DNA of 64,000 nt from Symbiodinium natans. Taxonomy: Eukaryota; Sar; Dinophyceae; Suessiales; Symbiodiniaceae. The stretch is from contig CAJNDS010001335.1 of NCBI GenBank assembly GCA_905221605.1, forward strand, positions 817,938 through 881,937, in the 5' to 3' direction. Positions 54,001 to 63,667 of this stretch are shown piece after piece. Made by a program: the position numbers and the translations under genes. The notes below the pieces were generated by a model. The model did no database searches. It was given only the letters and a program-made list of their open reading frames with translations, and was not told where the DNA came from. Numbering within the stretch: position 1 is the stretch's first letter; the number at the start of each line of letters is the position of its first letter.

Positions 54001-55385
54001 GCCCTAAACCCTAACGCCCTAAGCCCGAAACCCTAGGCCCTGATCCTTAAGCCCTAAGCCCTAAACCCTAAACCCTAAACCCTAAACCCTAAACCCTAAA
54101 CCCCAAACTGTTCCCGAAATATCCGGGCCTTGAAGCAGCCCAGGCGGAGGCCGGGCCCAGGCCTGGCGTTAGTTTGGTTTCAGAGGCCCTAAACCCTAAA
54201 CCCCACTAAGCCCTAATCCATCCTAAACCTTAAGCCCTAAACCCTGAACCCTACACCCAAGAGGGAGCCGACAGTCCATCTAAAGCGGGGGGTAGGGTTC
54301 AGGGTTCTGGTTTGACTGCGATTGGTTGGGGCCCTATGCGCTCTGCGTTCCCAAGGCCTGCAAGGGTTGCAGCTACCACGTAAACGCCTTAGGCCCAACG
54401 ACCCCATGATTCAAGCTTCGGCTGAGGTATAAGGCCCTGTAAAACCCGACTTGCAACCCCAAAACCCCAAAACTAAAGCCACCAAACCCTAAGCCCGAAA
54501 CGCAAAGCCCCCAAACCCGCCCTAAACCCGAAACCCGAAACCTTGAACCCTAAACCCCAAACCCTAAGCCTTAGACCAAGAATTCTGTTGAAGCGTCCTG
54601 CTTTGGCACCCCCGGCTTTGGATCGAAGCAGGAGCCCGCGGGCCGCAGGCGCGAGCGGCGCGCTTGAGGCGGGGACTTTGATGTTGCATAGTTAGGCATA
54701 GTTCAGAGTTTAGGATTTAGGGTTTAGGGTTTGGGGTTTAGGGTTGAGGGTTTAGGATCTAGGGTTGAGGGTTGAAGGGTTTGGGGTTGGGGTTTAGGGT
54801 TTTGGGGGGCTTTGAGGGGTTTCAGATTGGGAGTTAGGGTGTTGAGGGTTGAGGTTGAGGGCTTAGGCTTGAGCTGGGCTTGGGGATCAGGGTTTGGGGG
54901 TTGGAGTGTTTAGGGTTTAGGGTTTAGGGTTTAGGGTTTAGGGTTTAGGGGTTAGGGTTTAGGGTTTAGGGTTTAGGGTTCCACGGTTTAGAGGGTGTGG
55001 GCGTGTTCAGGTGTGCTTATCAAGCCGAGGGTTCGGGTTCGGGCGAGGAGCCAGGCTTCAGCGCTCAGGCTTTCGGGGTTCAGGCTTCAGGGTTTCGGTT
55101 GTGGGCATGTAGACGTCAGACCTTAAATCCTAGGCCCCATCCTTAATTTTGTATATGTGTACATATTTTTTGTATACATGTACACATACATATGTACATA
55201 GATACAGTTTATGTGTATACACATAAATCGCCACGCAAAAAAACTAAGGGCTTCTTGGGCATGCCACAAAAGTCTGTGATGCTGAGCCCTAAGCCCTAAG
55301 TCCTAAACGCTAAGCCCTACACCTTAAGCCCCAAGCCCAAAACCCCCAAAGCCTGAATGCTGGATTCCTACGGCGAACTGTGCAG
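54001..55385 (+). other. arrays with possible 5' exons of gene D
   Basis: CCCTAAA runs (54001-54107) and TTTAGGG runs (54715-54985). Candidate exons: 54262-54291 (REPTVHLKRG) and 54581-54690 (ILLKRPALAPPALDRSRSP). The second is also open in another frame up to a TGA, so neither is firm. Confidence 0.3.
55140..55225. repeat. TGTATA/TACACA-rich palindromic tract
   Basis: Words such as GTATACATGTACACATACAT and GTGTATACACATAAA give overlapping inverted repeats. Confidence 0.85.
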
Positions 55386-58300
55386 GTGTCGCAACGCTGG
55401 GCTGCTGCGATGGTTGAGGGGACGCGCGCAGCGTGCCGTGGCAGCCTAGACCCAAAGCCCCAAATCGTAAACCCGGAGCACCGAGCCAGAACCCTAAACC
55501 TTTAAGACCCAAAGACCAACCCCTGAACCCCAAAACAACCCCCCCCCACAACCCAAAACCCTTAACCCGAAACCCGAAACCCTGAGCCCAAAACCCTAAA
55601 CCCTGAACCCTAAATCCCCTCGAAGCCCCTTTAATCCAAACAATTCTTCCTGCGGTCACCCTAAACCCTAAACCCTAAATCCTACACCCCAAATCTCAAA
55701 TCCTAAGCCCTTTTTGTTCGTAGGTTACTCTTGGGTCCAGATCCTTAAACCATTGGCAGAACTCAATTCCTCGTTCTGGAGGAAGATATCTGCGGAAGGC
55801 GCGACGCCCCGCGAAGTCAGAGGATCCGGGGTGTTTAGCCCCTCATGAGAATCATTAATGCATAAAGCTCTTTGTAGCCCTAGCACCCAACTCTTAACTC
55901 TAAACCCTGCAAGCCCCATTTGCTCTAGACCCTACATATCACTTCCTTTGAGATGGCGGTACTGCAAGTGGGTTTTGGGCTAGGTTTTGTGTCTGGGGCG
56001 GGGTCTCGGGGTTGGGGTGTACGTTAGGGTAGGGTTTAAAGTTTGAACCGGCTTTAGTTTACTTGGGTCAGATGCTGCACCAGCGACAGTCACAACTTTC
56101 TGAACAACTTTCAATCTTGGATTGCGTTGGCACGTGTCCAGCTTGGGACTGTCTAACTTGTGTTGGCACCCGGACACCTGAACCCTAAAGCCTAAGCCGT
56201 AAACCCCGTTCCCCGGAGCGGTTGACGTAGTTCTAGCCTGACCGAAGGCCCCCCGAACCCCGAAACCCCGAAACCCCCAAACCCCCAAACCCCCAAACCG
56301 CCGAATGCCCGAACTCCCAAACCCCCAACCCCCCAAGAATAGAATGAAACCTCCAAACCCCCAACCCTCAACCCCCTTAAGCCCTAAACCCTCAACCCCT
56401 TAAGCCCTAAACCCTTAACCCCCTAAGCTCCTAAGCCCGAAACCCTCAGCCCCACTACTGTCCTGGCTCCAAGTCCTCCAAGTAGGTTATGAGCACAGTG
56501 AATTTCGGGATTATACGTATGATATACCCTAAACCCTAAACCCTAAACCCTAAACCCTAAACCCTAAACCCTAAACCCTAAACCCTAAACCCTAAACCCT
56601 AAACCTCAAACCTTAGTTGGGGTTGTAAGTCATTATGCATGAATGTCCAAGTAGAGCTCCTTGGCAGGCCAGACTCAGCTGCTCTGCAAGCCGGGGCGCA
56701 GGCTCTTCAAACTGGGAGTTCGGAGAGGTTTAGGGTTTAGGGTTTAGGGTTTAGGGTTTAGGGTTTAGGGTTTAGGGTTTAGGGTTTAGGGTTTAGGGTT
56801 TAGGGTTTAGGGTTTAGGGTTTAGGGTTTAGGGTTCAGGGGCTGAGGGTCCAGGGCCGCGGTTTGTTTAAGGGTTTGGGTTTGGGGGCTTAGGTGATAGG
56901 GGGTTTAGGGGGCTGAGAAGGGGTTAGGGCTTTTAGGGTTGAGGGTTGACACAAGGGTTTAGGGTTTGGGGCTTAGAGCTTCGGTTTTCGATAAGGGTTG
57001 AGGGTTTGGGGCCTTTATATGAGGGTTTGGGGTTCGAGGGCTTACGGGCTGAGGGTGTAAGTGCTCAAAGTGGCTTCGGGTTTGTAGGGTTGAGGTTGAA
57101 TCTTAGTGTAGTCACATGGTCCCTTAGTATGGGCCCGTAAAAGGGGTCCCCTTATATACCTCATATATACCCTATACAATCTAAGGGCCATACTTCAGAA
57201 TCCTTTAAAGGAGGTATGGGACCATATTAAGGGCCCAGGTAACTACCCTTAGATACAAGGCCCTAAGCCAAAAACCCCTAAACCCTAAACCCTATACCCT
57301 ACACCCGACACCCTAAATCCTGAACCTTAAGGGTCCATGTAACTACCCTTAGGTTGAACCTCCACAACGGAAGTTGCTAACAGTCCTGAATAGGGATTAT
57401 AGTAACCCGTACTACAATCCCTATTAAGGACTGTTAGTATAAGGGGGAACAGCCCAAGCCCTACACCTAAAACCTCTTCGGAATTAGGAGTTATTGTTGT
57501 TTATGTAAGGCGAAAGGGAAGATGAAAAATACTAGTGAAAAAATAGAGTCCTAAGGGGAGTGTATGAACCCTAAGCCTTCCCCCTTCCCCCCAAAAAACA
57601 CAACTCAAAACCATAAACCCTAAAACCCCAACCCTAAACCCTAAACCCGAAACACCAAAAGTCCTGAGCCACGGCCTTTGCAGGGACAGGGCCATCGCCA
57701 CGATGTGAGGTGAGCGCCACCTCCAGCAAGTGCCTTGGGCGCAGCTCAGGGTTTAGGGTTTGGGGGGTTTAGGGTCTAGGGTTCAGGGTTGAGGGTTCAG
57801 GGTTGAGGGTTTCGGGTTGAGGGTTGAGGGGTTTAGGGTCTAGGCTTTGGGGATCTTGCTTCCGGTATGACTGTGGCCACGTTCTCAACTTCCGTGTAGG
57901 GCAGCGTGTGTCCTCAAAACAGGCTAGCTGGTAGTCTGGAACCCTAAAACCTGAAACTCTAAGCCCAAAAAATCTATACAGAGTGTATGCGGTACGCTAT
58001 ACCAAAGCCAGCCAGCCAGAAAGATGTTCTTATCGGGTCGAACTAGTTTGCGCCGACTTGCAATTATTGTAGCAGGTTAGCTTTCTTCACGTTTCGAGTT
58101 TGCAGCACCGAATTCACACATCTCGAGCTCATTCCAGTGTGTTTCCCATTTTCGGTATTTGCCGCGTGTGGGGTTTGCACACAGCCAGAGATGCTTCATT
58201 TGATCGTGTTTCGGGTTCGTTGCAGCTTTTCCAGTTTCACCGGAGGACGCGAGATGCCCTGGCGAAATGGCTGAGCCGCCCCGGCGGCCGTCCCATGGCC

Positions 58301-61300
58301 TTGACTTGAGCAGGGTTGAGGGTCTTTGCTTGGGAATGAGGGGTCTAAGGGCTTAGGGCTCAGGGTTTAGGGTGTTTAGTTTGAGGGTGTAAGGGTTTCG
58401 GGTTTAGAGCGGGGTGGTTCGAGAACCTATTTCACGGGCTCGGTTGCGGAGTTCTGGGTTGTGCGATGTAGGGCTCAGGGAATGCAGGTCTGTTTCGTGC
58501 GTTCCCCTTGGTGCGGAAAGGGGCCAGTGTTTTGGTCTGGGAGCCTTTCTTCTTGGCTTTGTGGGTTTGCAAGTGCAAAGAGGCCCCCAAAACCCCATAC
58601 CCTCAACTCCATCAACCCTAAGCCCTCACTCTTGTTTGGTTGGGGGCGACGTTCAGGTTTGTCCCCCAATGTTTGTGTTGGGGTGTCCAGAAGGCTTTTC
58701 TTCAACGACAAATTTGCCGGGCGTGGGGGCAAGCTCAGGGTGCGGTGCCTCTGTGTCGAAGGCACATGCTGCTTCCGAGGGAATTATTCGACCATTCTGA
58801 ATACGCTCCACGCCGTAAATACCATGGCCCATCAGCCCCGAAACCCCCAAGCCCTAAAGTCTAAGCCCTCAACCAAAAGCCTAAAAGCCTAAAAGCCTAA
58901 AAGCCCGAAAGCCCGAAAGCCCGAAAACCCGAAAGCCCAAAAGACATTACCCCCAAAACGCTCAACCGCTCTTCTTCCCGGCCTAAATGGGCATTTCCAA
59001 AAATAGGGGGTACCCGTAACAGACCGCAAAAACAGTATAATCCTTACTATCGGAACCCTCAAAAGGGTACACCTATTTTCAGAAACCCCTAAACCCTAAA
59101 CCTTAAACCCTAAATGAGGCCGTGCCCTACGCCGCCTCAGGCGCGGTGGCGGCAGCGAGGCACGCCGTTTCAGAGGGTTCCAGGTTTGTCCAGGCCCCTA
59201 AACCCTAAACCCTAAACCCTAAACCCTAAACCCTAAACCCTAAACCCTAAACCCTAAACCCGAAACCCTAAACCCTAAACCCTAAACCCTAAGCCCTAAA
59301 CCCTAAACCCTAGACCCTAAACTCCTGAATCCTGAGCTCCGCAGCCTAGTTGTTAGGGTTTGGGGAGTTCCGGTTCAGGGGAAGATGTGGCCGACCCAGA
59401 ACTTGCCAAGTCTATTAGTACGCTCTGCATTGCCAGTTCAGGGTTTAGGGTTTGGGGTTTAGGGTTTAGGGTTCGGGGTTTAGGGTTTAGGGTTCAGGGT
59501 TCAGGGTTTAGGGTTTGATAGGCTTTAGGGTTGGGCGGCTTGATGGTTTCGTGCTTAGGGCGGTTGAATTTATGAAGCCTCTTGCTGAGGGGTTTCGCCC
59601 TAAACCCCAAACCCTAAACCCTAAACCCTAAACCCTAAACCCTAAACCCCAAACCCTAAGCCCCAAAAACTTGTGGGGTTCATGCTGGGTCCATGTAGGC
59701 ACCCCCGACTGGACGCCTCGTTGTTCCTGCAGGCCTTGAAGCCGAAGAAGCCCCCCCCCCCCCCCCTAAACCCCCCCAAGCCCTGAAAAACGCCCTGAAG
59801 CTAACAAGGTTAGGGTTTAGGGTTTAGGGTTTAGGGTTTAGGGTTTAGGGTTTAGGGTTTAGGGTTTAGGGTTTAGGGTTTAGGGTTTAGGGTTTAGGGT
59901 TTAGGGTTTAGGGTAAGCCCAAACCCAAAGCCTTAAAACCCTGAATCTTAAAGCCCCTGGACCAGCCTCAAGCCTACGATCAACACCCCCAGAAGCCGGC
60001 AAGAAGCCCGATCCCTCAACCCAAGACCTTTTCAAGGGTTTAGGGTTCAGAGGTTTTGGGGTTTAGGGGGTTTGGGGTCTAGGGTTTGGGGTTTAGGGTC
60101 CTGAGCCCTTCGACCGTAAACCACCCCCCCACCCCCACCCCCCCCAAACCCTAAACCCTAAACTTTAAAAACTCAACCCCAAACCCTAAACCCTAAACCC
60201 CAAACCCTAAACTCCAAGCCCTAAGCCCTAAACCCCAAAGCGTGAGGTGCCGCGCCTCGAATCCGACGCTTCGTCGGCGCCGCGTCAGGAGACGCCCCGC
60301 CCCGGCCCGGCCCAAAAGCAACCTGAAACTGAGCTTAGAGTTTAGGGTTTAGGGTTTAGGGTTTAGGATTTAGGATTTAGGGTTGAGGGTTTCGGGTTGA
60401 GGTGTGAGGTGTGAGGTGTTTGGGGTTGAGGGTTGAGGGTTTAGGGTTCAGGGCCTAGGGTTTCAAGCTTAGATTGAAGCCGCAAGCCCAAAGCCCAAAG
60501 CCCAAAGCCCAAAGCCCAAAGCCCAAAGCCCAAAGCCCAAAGCCCAAAGCCCAAAGCCCAAAGCCCAAAGCCCAAAGCCCAAAGCACAAAGCCCAAAGCC
60601 CAAAGCCCAAACCCCAAACCCTAAACCCTAAACCCCTAAACCCCAAATTAGGAGCCTCCGGCTCAGGCCGCCGACCCAAGAGGCCCGAAACCTCTCAACC
60701 CTCAAACCAGGGTTGGGGGGTTTGAGGCCGTGTTGTGGGAATGGGGGGGTAGAGGCAACGAACCGATGGAGTGGTTGGCGTAAGAAAGCAAGTGTTGTGG
60801 GTGTTGGGGGGTGGGGGTGCGGGGGAAAAAAGGGGCGGAAGGGGAGTGGCCAGCCCAAACGCCTGAACTGGGGGGGGGCAGGGGGGGGGGGTTCGAGAAA
60901 AGTGCTGCGGGGGCTGTGGGGGGTGTTGGGGGGGTGTGGGGGGAAAAAGGGGTGGGGGGAAGGGTAGGAGGGGGGGGGGTGTTTGGAGGGGTTTTGCCAA
61001 AGGAGCCCCTACCCCCTGTGCTGAACCGCCATGGTCGATGCGTTTACGTCGTGCGGTCCTCCATGATAAAATTGTGCACCGAACCCCCCCCCCCCCTTTT
61101 AAGGTTTTTGGGGGTGTGTGGGGGGGGGGGGGGGGAAATCCATCCAACACGCTGCCGGGGGTCGGCGGACCCAAACCCCAAGCCCCAAACCCCAAACCCT
61201 CAACCCTAAACCTAAACCCCAAACCCCCAAACCCCTAAACCAGAACCTTCAAGAGCCCTCATCCCCACCGCCGCCAAAAAAGTCCCCTAAACCCTAAACC

Positions 61301-63667
61301 CCAACCCTAAACCCTAAACCCTAAACCCTAAACCCTAAACCCTAAACCCTAAACCCTAAACCCTAAACCCTAAACCCTAAACCCTAAACCCTAAACCCTA
61401 AACCCTAAACCCTAAAGAGCGCCGCTGTCCATATGCATGGGCGCTCGAGGCTTCGACCGAGGTCCCCGACCGAGCGTCTCCACAGAACGGTGAGGGAGGG
61501 TAAAGCCTCCCGGTAGACGAGACGGCAGTGACTGGCTACGCCTCAGACCTAGGGCGTCAGCCCTAATAAAAAGGACCCCAAACCTACGACCGTTGATGTG
61601 TTTTAGTGTTTTTTACGGGGGTCAGGGGGGTACCCCCCGGGGGGGTCTGGGGCCCGGGCTGGCAGATTCCGGGGACCCCCCTGCCGGGGGCGGTCCAGGG
61701 CTCCTGCAGCGATTTTGCCTCCGATTGTTGTTTTTGGGTGCTTTCGACACTTCTGGGCTGGGACCCCCCTGGGACCCCCCTGGGACGCCCCTGGGACCCC
61801 CCTGGGACCCCCCTGGGACCCCCCTGGGACCCCCCTGGGACCCCCCTGGGACCCCCCTGGGACCCCCCTGGGAACCTCTGGGACCTTTTTGGGACCTGCC
61901 TGAAACCCCCTGTTACCCCCTGGGACCCCCCTGGGACCCCCCTGGGACCCCCCTGGGACCCCCCTGGGACCCCCCCTGGGACCCCCCTGGACCGCCTGAG
62001 ACCTGGGACCCCCCTGAAAACCCCCCTACACCTACTTACCTCAAACAGACGGGCCTTTCCGGACCCCCCCCCCCCACCCCCTTGGGACCCCCCTCAGACC
62101 CCCCTGACACCCCCTCCCAAGAATTCGCTCGGTTTTGGTCAAAAATCCAGAAAACGAGAGATTACCCAGAGCCGTCGATTTCAGTACTAAAAAATCGCCT
62201 TTTTCCCTGGGACCCGGGCCGATCCTGGGGTCCCCCTCATTTGGGGTGTTTTTGGAGGCAAACTTTCCCTTTCAAGGGCGGGTCGGAGTTTGAGGCTAGG
62301 GGGGGTCTCAGAAGACTATTTTGCCTTTAAATTTGAAAAACACAACCCCCCCTTGACCAAAACTAGGCTGTGAAAAGGTCGCGGGGGCGGCCCTCCATCA
62401 GAATTGAGGGTTACAAACTCTGAAATATCCTGAAAAACATTGAAAAACCTTAAAAAACACTGAAAAATTCTGAAAAACCTTGAAGAACCTTGAAAAACTT
62501 GAAATCCCGAAGCCGGTGAAGGCTCGGTTTTGGTCAAAAATCCAGAAAACGAGAGACCACCCAGAGCCGTCGATTTCAGTACTAAAAAATCGCATTTTTA
62601 ACTGGGGCCCGGGCCGATCCTGGGGTCCCCCTCATTTGGGGTGTTTTTGGAGGCAAACTTTCCCTCTCAAGGGGGGGCCGGAGGGCGCAGTTTTGGATTT
62701 ATGAGCCCACCCGCCAGGCTAGGGTTCCGGCCTCCCAGAGGGGCCTCCTGGGGCCTGAGCTGACAGGGTCTCATTTGCCCAGACGCGTAAGAAAATGTGG
62801 GTTTTTTAGTATTGCAAATCGACGGTTTTCCATTTCAAAAAGCAGGGCCGGCCGAGGCCCTGCTACTCCCGACCGTTTTTGCTGCCCTTTCAAGCCCGAA
62901 AATGTGGGTTCTTGGTATTGCAATTGATGGTTTTGGGCACCTTCCATTTTACTCCGTGAAAGCTCCAAGAAGCCTACGAGTCACTGACAGGCTCCATGAA
63001 GCTCGGGAGACCCCGCCCTGCTCTTTCTCTGTAAAAAGCAAGAAAGCCCCACTTGAGGGGGGTTTGGGGGGTGAACCCTAAACCCTAAATGAGAATAGTT
63101 TGGGTGGTTGGGGTGGGACTACATGCTAACGCAAGCGAGCGGCCCGGGTGCTTTTAGCACCAGCGAGCTTCCCTTCTATACACCCTAAACCCTAAACCCT
63201 AAACCCTAAACCCTAAACCCTAAACCCTAAACCCTAAACCCTAAACCCTAAACCCTAAAAGTACAGTTATCATTGGTTGATAAGTACCATGAACCTCCGC
63301 CCAGGAGCCGTCTGACTCGTCGTCTTGGGCAACTGCCACAGAGGGACGAGGCTGGAGCGTTGGGCTGCCTTTAGGGTTTTAGGGTTTAGGGTTTAGGGTT
63401 AGGGTTTTTAGGGTTTAGGGTTTAGGGTGTAGGGCTACCGGATGTTTGGGTTCAGGATGTAGGGTTGGGGTTGCGGGCTTCGGGTTTAGGGTTGCTGTTT
63501 TTTGGGGTGCCTTGTTCTCATATGGCCATCGCTCAATGAGGACCCCAAAGTCATCCGAATTGCTGGCGAGGCCCGCCAAACAACTCCAAAGTTCAATGCT
63601 TGGTGTGATGAGCAAGAACACTCCTCGACTCACCTTGCCTCTGAAGGAGTTGCACGCAGCAGCCTAA
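55386..63667 (+). CDS. gene D: long multi-exon gene of unknown function
   Basis: Exons with matching phase: 55386-55437 (VSQRWAAAMVEGTRAAC), 55724-55830 (YSWVQILKPLAELNSSFW), 56630-56727 (VELLGRPDSAALQAGAQAL), 57684-57704 (DRAIAT), 58020-58075 (FLSGRTSLRRLAIIVA), 58106-58138, 58226-58314 (VSPEDARCPGEMAEPPRRP), 59119-59176 (AVPYAASGAVAAARHAVSE), 59733-59808 (LEAEEAPPPPPKPPQ). After one unresolved join come 59993-60037, 60247-60339 (VPRLESDASSAPRQETPRP), 60667-60711, 63304-63374 (EPSDSSSWATATEGRGW) and terminal 63541-63667 (LTLPLKELHAAA, TAA), again with matching phases. The C-terminal half is Pro/Ser/Ala-rich and probably disordered. An alternative is that a first gene ends at 57708, where DRAIATM is followed by TGA. 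No family recognised. The intron 60712-63303 carries a whole composite element. Confidence 0.55.
56526..56610. repeat. CCCTAAA array before exon 56630
   Basis: About 12 units ending some 20 bases before the exon. Confidence 0.95.
56728..56835 (+). repeat. TTTAGGG array starting inside the donor site of exon 56630-56727
   Basis: The donor reads AGAG/GTTTAGGG, so the first repeat unit is itself the 5' splice site. About 15 units follow. Confidence 0.95.
57377..57437 (+). mobile_element. near-perfect palindrome, 28-base arms
   Basis: Arms 57377-57404 and 57410-57437 pair at 26 of 28 positions around a five-base spacer. The left arm begins CTAACAGTCCTGAATAGG. Related to 28683-28772 and to one arm at 37490-37530. 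Confidence 0.85.
58989..59091 (+). mobile_element. small inverted-repeat element (GGGGTTTC...AAAATAGG family)
   Basis: Left arm runs from GGGCATTTCC through AAAAATAGG to GTACCC. Right arm is GGGTACACCTATTTTC followed by AGAAACCCCT. The two are reverse complements over about 25 bases. Confidence 0.75.
59195..59320. repeat. CCCTAAA array after exon 59119-59176
   Basis: About 16 units. Here the C-type array follows a donor, an exception to the usual T-first order. Confidence 0.9.
59809..59915 (+). repeat. TTTAGGG array starting at the donor of exon 59733-59808
   Basis: The donor reads CAAG/GTTAGGG and runs directly into about 14 TTTAGGG units. Confidence 0.95.
60484..60609. repeat. CCCAAAG heptamer array
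   Basis: About 18 copies of CCCAAAG with one CACAAAG. A variant heptamer expanded to near purity; the PKAQSPK and GLWALGF frames are its translations. Confidence 0.95.
60715..61140 (+). repeat. G-rich low-complexity tract with GGGGTG runs
   Basis: Dense GGGGGTG/GGGGAA words on the plus strand with C-rich patches at 61085-61098. It forms the 5' part of the gene D intron that starts at 60712 and has high quadruplex potential. Confidence 0.8.
61285..61417. repeat. CCCTAAA array bordering composite element copy 2
   Basis: About 18 units, mostly perfect. Confidence 0.95.
61418..63180 (+). mobile_element. composite repeat element, copy 2
   Basis: Same module order and orientation as 1853-3240. 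A hairpin block comes first (stem GGGAGG/CCTCCC at 61494-61511, loop GTAAAG). Next is a C/G-rich block (here an 11-base satellite). Then come modules with TCAGTACTAAAAAATCGC and GCCGTCGATT or AATCGACGG cores (62130-62290, 62520-62690, 62790-62960). Last is a block starting AGTTTGGGTGG (about 63094-63180) with hairpin GGTGC/GCACC. It sits inside a gene D intron between CCCTAAA arrays. Confidence 0.55.
61755..61995 (+). repeat. GGGACCCCCCT 11-base satellite
   Basis: About 20 tandem copies of GGGACCCCCCT with a diverged centre (61870-61920). Each junction is a GGG/CCC inverted pair. The GTPLGPPWDPP frames are its translations. Confidence 0.95.
63181..63258. repeat. CCCTAAA array
   Basis: About 11 units at the right border of composite element copy 2. 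Confidence 0.95.
63259..63298 (+). mobile_element. end fragment of the GGAGGTTCATGG inverted-repeat family
   Basis: Reads GTACAGTTATCATTGG followed by a TAAGTACCATGAACCTCC end. This equals the right end of the complete element at 34055-34191. It lies five bases before exon 63304-63374 and its edge may supply part of the acceptor region. Confidence 0.7.
63369..63440 (+). repeat. TTTAGGG array after exon 63304-63374
   Basis: Starts within the donor TTAGG/GTTTTAGGG of the exon and continues for about nine degenerate units. Confidence 0.85.

Noticed and set aside
58100-58309. Single 69-codon frame ending WLSRPGGRPMALT as a gene of its own
   Set aside because: It has no start ATG. The alternative spliced frame through 58106-58138 and 58226-58314 matches the phases of gene D on both sides. 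Not fully excluded.
60455-60725. Open frames reading PKAQSPK or GLWALGF repeats
   Set aside because: They are translations of the CCCAAAG heptamer array, open only because the unit has no stop codon in those frames.
61593-62330. 245-codon plus-strand frame rich in GPPWDPPGTPL
   Set aside because: It is the translation of the GGGACCCCCCT satellite and its flanks; other frames of the same DNA are equally open.
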